A stretch of 64,000 bases of DNA from Blasia pusilla (lineage: Eukaryota > Marchantiophyta > Marchantiopsida > Blasiales): positions 33,418,001-33,482,000 of the forward strand of contig CM114272.1 in the NCBI GenBank assembly GCA_050084515.1, written 5' to 3'. Numbering within the stretch: position 1 is the stretch's first letter; each line of letters begins with the position of its first letter. Shown piece by piece: positions 52,287-63,503 of this stretch. A program made the translations under genes and the position numbers. The notes below the pieces were generated by a model. The model worked only from the letters and a program-made list of their open reading frames with translations, was not told where the DNA came from and searched no databases.

Positions 52287-54760
52287 ATGGTGGCGATCAA
52301 TTTGGGCACCGTGCACTACTGGTTGGATCATCTGTACGCAACTCTCATGCACAGGCTCAAATTGGCGCCACCGTTCTTCTCCGCAGTATGGGGAGGGCCG
52401 CAGATGGTGCTGTTGGAGCAGATCACTAGACAGCTACTAACGCAGGGGCTGCTGCAGGTATCGGCGCAGCATTGGCCTCCACCGGCGATTCGCCCAGTTT
52501 AGAAGACGCTGTGGGAGTCTCGCACTGCTCGATTGGAGGAAGGGGGTTTTCGCCACTCCATGTGAAGAGCTCGTCATGCGAGCTCTTCTTTTCGAAAGCC
52601 AAACCGTGCGCGTTCGCTACCTGGCTCCTCGAAATGTGCCCCGCCACAGGACCTCATGCGTTGTTCACCTCGCAGGTACTCACTCGTTCTCTTCCTTGGG
52701 CTTTCTCCATTATACTGTTGTTTGGCTGCTGCTCTCTCTCGGTGATGATGGTGGTTTAAGATCCCAGATGGCTACCAACTACAAGAGAAGTGTGCGTGGT
52801 CGAGGGGCTGTGCTCCATTGTTGTTGTGTGCTGTGCATGGGTTTCTTGCAGCCAAATCCTTTTGGAATGCTTCAGTGTGGTCGGTTGAGGTAGTGTTCAT
52901 GCTCCACAACTCCACTATTTTTGGGTGCATCTGGCAACCGATTGCTTTTTGTAGTGCTTGAGTGCGATCTGTCGGGGTTGTGTTCGCGCTCTACTCCTAG
53001 AGTCTCTATTGTTGTCTCTGGAGATTTCTCGCAACTAATTTTCTTAGGTACTCTTCGGAATGCTCGAGTGCGGTCGTGCTCCACTTCTAGAGTCTCCATT
53101 GTTGTTTTCTCTACATGGATTTCTTCCAATAATGTTTCGGTAGTGCTCCTGCTCACTTCTAGAATCTCCATTGTTGTTGTCTACGTGGGTTTCTTGCTAC
53201 CACTATTTTTCGTAATGCTGGAGTGTGGTCGGTCAAAATTGTGCTCCTGCTCCTCGTCGTACTTCACTCCTAGAGTCTCCATTTATGTGTGTCCTTGGAG
53301 TTCTTGCAACCAAGCTTTCTTGCAACACTTTAGTGGCCAGTTTGCCATGCATAGCCAAGAGAAAAGAAGAATGTAGTGCTTGTGAAGTGCAATTTGTGTA
53401 GTATGGAACACCCAGCAGTGTGGGCCTTTGAGCCGAAATCTAGTTTGGTGCATCAACAGGTACAGAGGATCATGGATTTGAGAGACGCTTGAGACTGGGT
53501 GGCCCACTGTTGAAAGAAAATATCACTACGATGGTTCTCGAAAGGTATGCCACCCTTTCAATTTGAACTTTGAATTTGAAACTTCAGGTAGTCAGTTGAG
53601 AACTTTTGCTAGCAACTTGTGAAGCTACCCTTTCAATTTGAAACTTCAGTTGGTCAGGTACAGATTACTCAGGTACTCGGGTACAACAGGTACAAAGATT
53701 ACTCACGCAGAGTAGTAATCTCTTGCTGCTTTGGAGGGCGACAGTTGAGGAGTCTCAATCTCTCTCGCACTGGTTGGACAAAGAGGAAGGCTACGGCAAG
53801 CTTGGAGTTTGTGGGCTCAGCATGGGTATGTATCACCTTTTCTTTGAAATCTTTGCGGCTTATCTGAAAATCTGCCAGGAGTTTCTGAGAACACGGAATA
53901 AAAAACCCTTGGCTTTGACTCTCCAGAAAGAAGTCCTCCTTGGAATTATGGCTGCACTCTTCAGACACAGTAACTTTTACTACAAACAATTATGCAATTG
54001 ACGTTTGAAGTCGACAGTTAGAACTACTACTTTTCTTGCACTGAGGGATCTAAATGGAACCCCAATCCGGCGGCTACAAAGTTCCTACAAGAGTTTCTCA
54101 TTGAACAAGCAGCCACAATAGCCTCACATTGTTATTATCAAGCCAGTAGGATAGATATGTCTTCGTTTATAACTTGGATGGAGATTTGAACAAGAACCGT
54201 GCAAAGATTCCCGAAGTGTTCCAGATGCTGGCAGAATAGATTGACAGCTGCACAAATCCGAACAGATGCTCGAGTATTGCTAGGATGTGAATAGTTAAAT
54301 TCTTGTCTGCTTTGAAACTAGATACTTTCATTTGTGTGCGGATGGATGCACCTCATTCTGGACATCTGCTGAGGATTCTGTTTTAGTGGTTCACAGGAAT
54401 TTTCCATGCTGCAATGGTGGGCTCACTGCATCACAATAATGCGATTACTGGCCCCTCACTCTGCAGCCACGGCATTCTGTGAGGGAATCCTGCAGTATGG
54501 GACAGCATGGGATGCACGCATGCAGATGAGGCTGCATCATAAGGGATGACTCTTGAAAAGACAATGGAGCCCATGCGCAACGGTTCTCTCATGTAACAAA
54601 GTTTCTAATTCCAAAGAATCCAAAGGCAGTCATCTTTGTGGCAGCTACTGTGAGGCCATTAGTCCAATCTTTGCTCATGTCATTTTTCTGCAAATCTGTC
54701 AGCATCATCACTCAAATAATGTTTGTTAGCCTCAGGCAGACAGTCAAGATGGAAATTTGA
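52287..54760 (+). pseudogene. ABHD18-like (DUF2048) alpha/beta hydrolase, pseudogene
   Basis: Exon 1 (52,287-52,675) starts MVAINLGTVHYWLDHLYATL, LMHRLKLAPPFFS and WGGPQMVLLEQ, as in plant DUF2048 proteins. A TAG (about 52,501) replaces the Trp before KTLWESRTARLEEG, and an extra G near 52,550 shifts the frame before FATPCEELVMRALL, VRVRYLAPRNVPRH and CVVHLAGT (splice donor GTACTC). A later exon (53,711-53,825) encodes LLLLWRATVEESQSLSHWLD and YGKLGVCGLSMG, which contains the G-x-S-x-G nucleophile elbow. The next (from 54,397) gives FHAAMVGSLHH and, after frameshifts, LLAPHSAATAFCEGILQ and, near 54,600, FLIPKNPKAVIFVAAT. The exon between 52,675 and 53,711 is largely replaced by a minisatellite. 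Function lost; family clear. Confidence 0.85.
52805..53310 (+). repeat. Minisatellite, ~100-bp degenerate unit, ~5 copies
   Basis: Units share CTAGAGTCTCCATTGTTGT, GTGGGTTTCTTGC, then TTTTT.G.AATGCT.GAG and TGTGGTCGG, then GTGCTC.TGCTC. It lies in the second intron position of the ABHD18-like pseudogene. One unit (near 52,855-52,895) resembles the exon end NPFGMLQCGRLR expected there, so the repeat may have grown from an exon edge. Confidence 0.7.
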
Positions 54761-55121
54761 AGAGGTGAAGTTTTAATGAAAGTCAGTTCATGATGAAGCA
54801 TCTAGAAATTCAAATTTAGTCCTGATTTTCCAGCACCCATATCTGCTAGTTGTGGAGATGTTTCTATTCCTATTTGGTTAGATGCTTCCCTCAGGTCTAA
54901 GTACGTGCTTGTACATATGTAAGCTCCTTGTTATTAGTGATATACGCTAATGTTTTGCTAGCACAATGAAGATGCTTTCTCCTTATTTCCTGATTCCAGT
55001 CCCTTATTTTCCTTAATGTTCTATCATTTTCATTGCTTTGCTCAAGGATAAAGCAAAGCAAAGAAAATGAAGAAGCTTGTGCTCTCTCGTCAACTGCTTC
55101 TTGGTCACTTACAGTTGATTG

Positions 55122-57903
55122 CTACATCATCCTGTAAAGGATGGCTCGTGGGGCATTTGCAAAGTGGCCAAGAGGTTGAAGCATGGCATCGTAGGCAATA
55201 TGCCCAAACACCTGTATTTTAAAAACGTGTTCAACCAAAAAGGCTCAGAACGAATACTGAATAACCATGCGCTTGGAAAAGGTACCTTCAATTTGTTAAA
55301 CTGCACATCTTTGAAGATTAAGCAGCTAGCAGACCACTTTCTACCTTCAAGTTGCGCACGGTAAGATGAAAGTATTTGTGAGGCGGAAGGTTTACAGTGG
55401 AAGAAACTCTCCATAAGCTGCGTCCAGCCTTGCACGCAGCTTCAATTGCTGCGATTGTCTTTTCTGTCACGACCACTTCATGCATTCCAGTTGAACATTC
55501 TCCACCTGTCAGCCACTCCATCTGTTTGCCAGCCCACCACTTCTTTAGCGCTTTGAATGCGTCTCAGAACTGGATGACGCATATTGCTGATACAGAAAAC
55601 GGGTGTGAGCTTAAACCACACCCACTTACCCACTATAGTAGATCCTGAAGTTCCATGTCTCCTATGGAAAGTATCTACCATAATAACTGACGAACGAAGC
55701 AAGTAAAACTGAAGGTAGATGATGACCTCTTTTCCTGCTTATAGGAGGAGGCAACCAGGGGGGACACTGACAGAAACTTTTTTACCATCCTTCAACCAGA
55801 TGTTAAGACCAGGAAATCGGCTTCGCTCATGTATCGTCAAGAAGTTAACATCATAATGGTAGCCTGCAAGTACCGTACCCTGGTTGTTGTATTTTGAGAG
55901 ATCACTACCAGTGGGAGCGAGGATGTGAGGTCCCTGCAGGCAATGAAATATAAGGTGCATTGTCAAAGGAGATACGCTTGCCTGACTTTGGCTCTGGGAC
56001 TTCACTATATCACATACTTTGATGCAGATGTTAAGATCCAAGGTATGAAAACTATTAGCGACTCTCAAGTTGTATATGTAAACGTTCTACTGTTGATGTA
56101 AGTATATTTAGTGGATTATTTCCACGCCAAAGAAATACACACGTGAAATTTGGCGAACATGATGAGAACTGGAATTCGAACAGACAACCACCATACCATA
56201 ATTATCAACTGATGACCCCGAAGTTGGACTACGTATCCATCAACTTCCAATCTCAATCCTTACACAGAATTCAGCATGTTGTGGTAGACTAGTGGGTTTG
56301 TGTGTTTTGTTCAGGACTGTTGAACTGACCTTGATGTTCAACAGTCCTGAACACTACACACAATGTTGTGAAACAGGCAGAGCAACTATGCAATACAAAG
56401 ACCAAATTCTGAGAAACCTAAACAAAACTCTAGGCCACATCCATGTTTCTGTAAATAGGACTGACTTACCTCCTTCATCAAAGCTGTGAAGGCTGTTGGT
56501 GGAAGCCCAAATCCAATTGCAGCCATTTCAGCGACTACCTGTTGGAATGAGTAGCACACAACTCAAGTCCGATCCGGTCTAGCTAAATTTCCAAAAGAGA
56601 CGTTTAGACACATACATTGTCCCTTTCTACATATGAAATATTCTCTGTGTACAGTTTGCCATCAATTCAGTAGTGAAAGAGTTTGCCTCGATTCATTTTG
56701 AGCACATGAAGTGTACCTCAACTGCCGAAAGCATTTTGGTACCCCATCCATTCAGCGTCTCTTCCCACTCTGGAAAGCCCTCAGGAACGATAGGATCCGA
56801 ATTCAGCTCCTGCAGAAAGTCAGTGTACAGGAGAACTAAAATCAGATTTCCTGTGTGAACTGTTTAGCAATAAGAAGCCGCCAAAGATTGTGCTACCGAC
56901 TATCTGTTCATGATTTCTTCGTGCTTTGACTCAAGCCATCACGTGATCATCATCAGGTGAAACTCGAAAGTCCTTTCAAAACTGAAGCACATAAATGCAG
57001 CACCTGAAATTGAGTGTTGGCAGGACGAGCACCAAATCTCCAAATGTAGGGCCATTTTGGATCCGCACCTGAAGGCATGTGAGGGCGGGCATCTTCAGAA
57101 AGCGCATTCATGCGTTCTTGAAGACTCTTATCAAACAAACAACGGGACGTTTCTATTCCTTCCGGAGTGACTCCTATCTGCCCTCCACCCTTCGTTTGTT
57201 AGCTCAAACCATCAGGAAACCAGTGGGTTAGTCCAGTTTGTAAGCCATTAAAAAAATATTATCATGCACGAACCTTCCTCGGCTCTCGTATGGAAATTTG
57301 ACAATCCAGAGCGGCCGCTTTCAACCTCCCACACCAACTCTCCTAAAGTTCAATTCCGTCTATTTCACCTTTCTCCCAAGCTCCTTCTTACACTCCCAGC
57401 AATCTTAGTGATATTGCTTCTCTTCAGGGTCAACTCGAGAAAAGCTCACAAGTGAACTGTTGAGTGCTTTCCAAGAGACTAAATGAAGTGATTTATTCCC
57501 AACGAGGACCCGAGAGAACGATGGGACAAAGTGTGCGAAACAGAGCATGCCAAAACGAGCAGGAGGACCAGCAACAGGCGAGGAGGCCAGGGAAATCCCA
57601 CCAATTTCAACTGTGGCTACATAACATTTACACAGCCAACAGAAAAGAAGAAAGGAAAATTTCAACAGTGGATCGGTCAAGACATGAAATTGTCTGAAAA
57701 TCACAAGACGGGAAACGAAGAAAAGAAAAGAAAACCTGATAGTAAAGATCTGGCCTCTGCTGCTGCCGCTTGAATTCCTCCGACTGCTCCCAGTACTTCT
57801 CCATCATGTCCAAGAACCGGTCATTGTCCTCTGTTGTACACCTGGGATCGCGAACCACCAACGCCCCCGTCTCCTTCAAGCAATTCGCCAATTGCACACA
57901 CAA
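55122..57903 (-). CDS. Plant 2-oxoglutarate/Fe(II)-dependent oxygenase (IPNS-like), 7 exons, one in-frame stop
   Basis: Minus-strand exons, all with phase-0 introns: 57,903-57,736 (LKETGALVVRDPR, EDNDRFLDMMEKYWEQ), 57,177-57,004 (IGVTPEGIETSR, DPKWPYIWRFGARP), 56,809-56,717 (VPEGFPEWEETLNGWG), 56,538-56,470 (VVAEMAAIGFGLPPTAF), 55,933-55,727 (GPHILAPTGSDL, GYHYDVNFLTIH, SRFPGLNIWL), 55,521-55,396 (MEWLTGGECSTGMHEVVVT, RSLWRVSST), 55,211-55,122 (VFGHIAYDAMLQPLGHFA). Iron ligands are the HYD His/Asp and the His of GMHEVV; the 2OG-binding R-x-S is WRVSS. These enzymes hydroxylate or desaturate small molecules; the substrate is unknown. Odd points: TAA where relatives have Gln after GCLLL (about 55,743), a missing in-frame start Met (an upstream exon is likely), and a C-terminus that departs after GHFA, suggesting a frameshift. 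Either a decaying gene or one with assembly errors. Confidence 0.8.
56308..56353. repeat. Perfect hairpin, 18-bp arms, 10-nt loop
   Basis: TGTTCAGGACTGTTGAAC and its exact complement flank TGACCTTGAT. It lies in the intron between exons 4 and 5 of the oxygenase gene. It could be an inverted-duplication scar. Confidence 0.95.
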
Positions 57904-57909
57904 TATGAC

Positions 57910-58250
57910 ATGGCGCAGGCGGCATTTCTTCTCCCCCGTTTTCCTTTTGGGGTCAATTGTGGTCTTTGAGTCCCCTTTTTTCTTATTCTGAATGGATTTT
58001 CCGTCACCCGCTTATTTTCGCTTCAAACTTGACTCTAAAAGTCCTAAAGGTAGACATTTAGGAAACGTTTTGAAAACTCCGAGGACGAAACGGTATGAAC
58101 CGTATGAATGAATGAGACGGGAAAGTCACCGAAGGCTGTATTCCGTTCTACAAGAAACTGACGGAGATCCGTGTCAATGGATGTTGATCTGGCCCGCTGG
58201 ATACGGATCGCATCTTGCAGGTGTGGCTGATGGATAGATTAACTAATTAT
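57910..58250. other. Upstream region of the oxygenase gene
   Basis: Open frame continues upstream of exon 1 without a Met until a TAA near 58,010, so the true start lies in an unrecognised upstream exon or has been lost. No promoter element can be assigned. Confidence 0.4.
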
Positions 58251-58337
58251 TAGTTGGCAGTCGGTGCCAATTAGTAATTAGTATGCACGCAACGAAATAG
58301 TTGGCAGTCGGTGCTAATTAGTAAGCACGCAACGAAA
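58251..58337 (+). repeat. Tandem duplication, 47- and 40-bp units
   Basis: TAGTTGGCAGTCGGTGC, AATTAGTA and GCACGCAACGAAA occur twice in a row; the second copy lacks 7 bases. Confidence 0.85.
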
Positions 58338-58681
58338 AGATTAATCATGTTATACGCAAAATTTATTTTATATTTTACTTATTATAAAAGATTTATTTTA
58401 TTTTTTTATCATATGTCAAATAAAAAGTGTTTTCAAATAAAAAAGCGTTCTCCAATAAAAAAAGTGTTTTCCAATAGTAATATAAATATAGATTATGACC
58501 CCTACTATAGTCGATCTTCGAGTGCAAGTTATTCTGCAGTTTCCTCATCCGTCCGATGAGATCCAATGTGAATTTTTTGACGTCCAAAAATTTTTTTCCT
58601 TTCCAAACCAATTACTCCCCCTTGTTAGTAATAATTATTCGTACTATTCTCGTCATATTGTATTCTTCTTCGTGTTACCTT

Positions 58682-58764
58682 GTTTCTTCCCGCCGTGTTA
58701 GTCTTCAGGGTTTCTTCTCGCCGTGTTCATCTTCCCGATTTCTTCCCGCCATGTTAATCTTCTA
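58682..58764 (+). repeat. Tandem repeat, ~28-bp unit, 3 copies
   Basis: GTTTCTTCCCGCCGTGTTAG then TCTTC, repeated with 2-4 changes each time. It creates short overlapping open frames without meaning. Confidence 0.8.
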
Positions 58765-58769
58765 AGTAG

Positions 58770-61700
58770 TAGTCTTCTCCAAACCCTCTTTCCGAATCTA
58801 GGGCGGCATACTGGTTTAATTAATTCTTGCGCATCATATCGTAACGCACTTAAGTGGAAGGAAATCTTAACTATTTCGGCCTATGACCATCTTTTCATAA
58901 CCGCTCAACATATATTAGGGATCGCTAATGGGGTTACTCCAAGTTACATCCATGGGTTTAACCTCTAATGTGGTACCTTCAAAACCTAGTTGGGTATCCG
59001 ATCGGGGTTTAGGTGGTAGAATTGTACTTGAAACCAATATCCAACCCTGGTTTTGTATTGGATTTTTTTAACATAGGTAAAACAGGAAGAACGCTTGGAG
59101 GTAGTAATTGTAGTAACATGGCATGGAGTAACATAAAATGAATAAGAGTAAGAGAGAAGAATGGAGACATGGGAAATAACATGGTGAGAAGGTGAAAAGA
59201 AACGCGAGTGAACAGAAAAATTACTAGTAATAAAAACGTGTGTGGATTAGCCCTCACCCGCCGCCAACTAAACAACCTCCCTAAATTGGGTAAAAAAAAG
59301 GCCTAAGCACATTCACACAGTGTGCGTCGCTCGTGGCCTTCTCTATATTGTAGGGGTTGGAATCATGGATTGCAATTGGCGTAGTACTAACTAATTTTTG
59401 TAATAATTATAATAAGTCCAAAAGATTTTAGTAAGTGCACGTCTCTATGCACATCCAAGGGTTGGAAAGCTGAAGAATAACTTGCATTCTGCAACTTCTG
59501 CACTCGGACGAGCACTCGGAATCAACTTATAGTAGAGATCGTAACTACCTGAATACTTCCCCACACATTTAACTATTCTTATAATTTCAACATATAAACC
59601 CCAATTTCATATTTTTCAGATTTTTTTGGTTCATGAGGAATTTCCAAATCAAATTCTTGCCGCCGAAAGAATTAAACCAAGAAATTATAGGTTAGATTTA
59701 TGTGTGAATGGGTTGTCACTAGCTCGTTCATACATAGATTGAAATTTGTTCTATATGTGGGACTTTTGTTGGATGATCTTGTTGCAAAATTTGCAAAATA
59801 AGAATGAGACCTTATGTAAATTCATTTTTTAATATAATTCTATCTTTTCTTTATGAAGTTTGAGCCTAACAAATTATCTAGATCCCAACTTTTGAATTAG
59901 ACCTTTCAAATTGCAATAGTATCCCTAGCTGAATGAGTGAATTATTTAAAATCATACATATAAGATTGTTGATATTTACAAACCAAAAAGTTTGTGTCAA
60001 CCACGGCCTATGTATACAATGCATAAGATGTGTATACATATATTTTTTTTCGTATAGCCAACTAGTACCATATTGCTTCATACTCCTACTACTACCATGA
60101 TCCTTACTACGCTTGCTTACAAATCTCCCATAACACTAAAGGGAGTGGTGGAGGCGCTTCCCAGTAAGAATCTAGAGAGTTGAGGGACTAATAAAATGTT
60201 GAGACAAAGGAAACTACATCCTAACAAGTCAACAAATAACAAGAGGCTTAAGGCTTCGTTTGAGCCCGTTCCCTCCACAATTGTAACTTCTCAACCTCCC
60301 ACTAGAGAGAAAACACACAATAAGAGAACTTTCAACTAATTTTGGGACATAAGTTATTTGCAACACAAGCTATTCTAAGGTCATACACAAGGGACATAAG
60401 TAGAAAACAAGTCAGACACTCAAGAGTATTTAGTACCTTTAACTTAGTACAAGTTTACAACACCATCTTGACATAAAGCAAGTGCTTCACAATGAAGCAC
60501 TTGCTAAGGTCCTCGTTATATATATAACCCAAACCCCCCCTCTTATGTGTTTTAAGAAGATTTAAAATACAAAATATTTCTTGGCTATAGTAAGGTTCCA
60601 ACCATAGCCAAGAAAACTTGGAAAATTATGATTAGAAGATACAAACTAGGACACAAATTGACATGAAAAAGGATATAATGAAATATTTGTTTGCCCTTTA
60701 ATTTATATGTATACTTATTGTGATTCTTATTGAGTTTTGTGGCCTTGCATTATAAAGAAGTTATTATGGGCTAGGAAGTTCTCCTATAGAGTTTTATTTA
60801 TGAAAATTTGTGGCTAAACCATATACCATGTAATACCTCCAAAATATGTCAAAATTAGTAAGATTTCAAAACTACCCTTAAAGAATCAAGAAATGATTCT
60901 ATTCTTACAAAATTAATTAACTTTAGTGGAAGTCATTACAACGACTTTAAGTAATCTTAGCACCTTGAATAAATAAATAAAAAGGAGGATGTGGATCATA
61001 GAAGGGAGTTTGAAGACTCATAGAGTGATCGGGTTCATGAGTTATTTTGCTTTTGATCAATTTCAAGGGAGTCACACTATTCTTTTATAATTAGGATAAG
61101 GTTGAGGAAATTATAATCTCAATCAATTTAAGGTGAATTTTCAAACCATCACGGAACAAATAAGAGACTCTGATTAGGCTTAATATCAATCATGAGATGT
61201 AATGATCCCAATCAAGTTGCAAAGTTGGAACAAAAGTTTCAAGTCAAATTTTGAGGAGTAATATGTTTGAGATCATGAGATTTAAGATCTTGATTACTTT
61301 AAGACTAGGATTTAGGTTTAAGCAAAAGGATCAAGAGTTGAACTTCATGATCAACATCACTTTCTTAAGTTTGGAAGTTGTTTTATAAGAGACTATGGAT
61401 AGGTAATTGAGTTCAAGAAATATGATCCTAATCAATGGACTATTCAAATTTTTGATTTTTTGAATTTAAGATTCTAAATTCATGATCATGATCGTGATTC
61501 TTATTTGAAGTTCATAATCCCAATCAAATTAAAATTAGATCTACTAAGTCAGTAAAGAGTCATCAATATCGCTAGACTTCATGATCCTAATCATTTTTTC
61601 ACTAAGTCTTCTGAATGATAAGATGTGATGATGAGCATGATGTTAGGATCTTGACCATATCTTATTATCCTAGTAGATATATATTTATTTGGAGAGTGAT

Positions 61701-61980
61701 TAACTCTATCGTTTAAATAGGTCACTCTTTATGCAAGAATATTAAAAGTAGAGAGTGGTATATTTTATCATTATTAGCATTTGAGGAGTACACATTCAAA
61801 TAAAACAAACCAATATGTATCATCTCATATGTGCAACAAATTTGCAGCATTTTATGTTTGCAATATAAATTAATTTCTTGAATGTTTAAATCTGCAAGGA
61901 AAGAAATAAGTAATGAATGTACAATCAATAAAGAAAACGCAATCCATAAATTTTCTCCTTCTTTTTGAAAAAATAAAACC
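58770..61980. other. AT-rich intergenic with one hairpin
   Basis: No coding domain on either strand. A perfect hairpin lies at 60,477-60,505, and a TCTTGGCTATAG / CTATAGCCAAGA-like imperfect pair at about 60,580-60,615. Sequences such as ATGATCCTAATCA / GATCATGA recur loosely between 61.0 and 61.7 kb. No gene is called. Confidence 0.5.
60477..60505. repeat. Perfect hairpin, 13-bp arms, 3-nt loop
   Basis: AGCAAGTGCTTCA, CAA, TGAAGCACTTGCT. Short-loop perfect inverted repeat in AT-rich DNA. Confidence 0.95.
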
Positions 61981-61983
61981 TGG

Positions 61984-62048
61984 AAAAAAATATATATCAC
62001 TTTCAAGTAGTATATTAAATATACTACTTCAAAATGATATATATTTTT
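61984..62048. repeat. Near-perfect ~64-bp inverted repeat
   Basis: AAAAATATATATCA ... AAGTAGTATATT faces AAATATACTACTT ... TGATATATATTTTT with few mismatches and almost no loop. It could be a small fold-back MITE. Confidence 0.8.
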
Positions 62049-62318
62049 ATTTCTAGGTTATATTTTGAGGTTTAAAAATTTTGCAAAATAATCCATACTA
62101 TTGAAATCCGGATTAAAACTCACCCCTTTTCTATGGAATATGTAGAAAATCTTAATGATGTTATGTATTATTCCCAATTTATTTCCTCCTTTTTTTCAAG
62201 ATTATAATCATCCTGAAGACTCATAAATTTTTGGTGGATCATTCTTCACATAAATTAGTAATTTTATTCTTGTGCAATGAAGTCCTCTAGAATGATATTA
62301 TGCAGCCTTCAGTAGAGG

Positions 62319-62321
<3 letters not shown>

Positions 62322-62350
<29 letters not shown>
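62322..62350. repeat. (TA)n microsatellite
   Basis: Alternating TA after TC; the TCTATATATA start also resembles a Helitron 5' end in plus orientation, but no matching CTAG terminus was identified. Confidence 0.85.
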
Positions 62351-62354
<4 letters not shown>

Positions 62355-62359
62355 CCCTC

Positions 62360-63250
62360 TAGTCTTCATCCATATGTACCCTCCTCATTTACTTTACCTT
62401 TCCCTTTGCGGAGAAACGACAATTTCATCCTTCTTCCTTATCTCATGTCTCTTGCCTAATGAAAATTTCTTCCCAATTTCTTCTCCTATTTTCTATTCAA
62501 ATTTAATTAAAAAAATTCCTTATGAAGATTTCCCTTCTTGAAAAATATATCCCTTTTTCTTTCAAAATTCAACTTTCCTATTCATAATTAAATATTTAAG
62601 AAATCCTTACTTATGAACCCTTAATCCCTCATTGTTGTTGAAAATTCAACCTTATCTATCTTTCCCTTATTTCTAAATTGTACATTTTAAAAAAAGTTCC
62701 TCCAAAAGCTCCTTCTTATTGAAGATTCTTCATTTTCCTTTTTCACTCCCCTATTTAAAATCAAGATTATGTTTTTTTACCTCATATATTGTTAATCAAA
62801 TCACTTAAATTCTTTTCTTTTGAAGCCTTCCAATATTGAAATTTCTCCCTTTATCCTTCCTCTCCCTAGTGGAAATTTAACCTTCTCTCCTATCCCTCAT
62901 ACATTAAAAATAAATTATTATACAAAAATTTACTAATAAAACCCTCCCATATTGATAATTTATCAATTTATCTTTTCCCTTCTCTTATTGAAAGTAAATC
63001 CTTTCCTCTCTCTTATTAAGAATTACACACTTTGGGAAAAATTGCTCATGAAGTTTTAACCACCTTCTTTTCTCTTTCCCTTGTTAGAAAAAATTAACCC
63101 CTTTTCCTATAATTATTTAAAGAGCCTTAGACACGTGTCATATTAATGAAAAAAAAACATTTTTACAATAAAATACGCTTGAGAATATAAAGATTATCAC
63201 TTTTGCCATAGTAATGTCCTTTAGTTTATGAATTCTATCTCCAAACTTCA
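62360..63250. other. Pyrimidine/A-rich intergenic DNA, nothing recognised
   Basis: Repeated CCTTTTCC / TTTCCCTT / AAATT words, stops in all frames. Similar texture to 1.86-2.24 kb and 5.2-7.0 kb, which may be decayed bodies of one non-autonomous family. No gene. Confidence 0.45.
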
Positions 63251-63448
63251 AACTTCAAGCTTATAATCTTTTCCATAATCTACTTATCATTTTTATCCCT
63301 TTGTAGAGTTTTCTCCATTCCGGTAGAGTACAAGTTGTATAGAATATGATTTGGCTTATTAGCCAATTGGTCAACGAATATCGGGGGATCCTCTCTTTGT
63401 GGCTTGAAATGCCATATCTCTGTATATGAGCTTTCGTTGCCATCGAAC

Positions 63449-63503
63449 AAGGGATACAAGGAGTTGGATGATTGATCTCATCATCTTACTCCTTGTATCC
63501 CTT
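63449..63503. repeat. Hairpin, 16-bp perfect arms
   Basis: AAGGGATACAAGGAGT at 63,449-63,464 pairs exactly with 63,488-63,503. The loop carries a second GATGA/TCATC pairing. The open frames either side (63,261-63,443 and 63,486-63,800, minus) have no known domain. Confidence 0.93.

Noticed and set aside
55122-55211. Minus-strand frame 55,127-55,435 as a separate gene
   Set aside because: It overlaps the last two oxygenase exons in another frame and has no domain.
58311-58968. Short Phe/Ser-rich open frames
   Set aside because: They come from AT-rich sequence and the 28-bp tandem repeat; no family resemblance.
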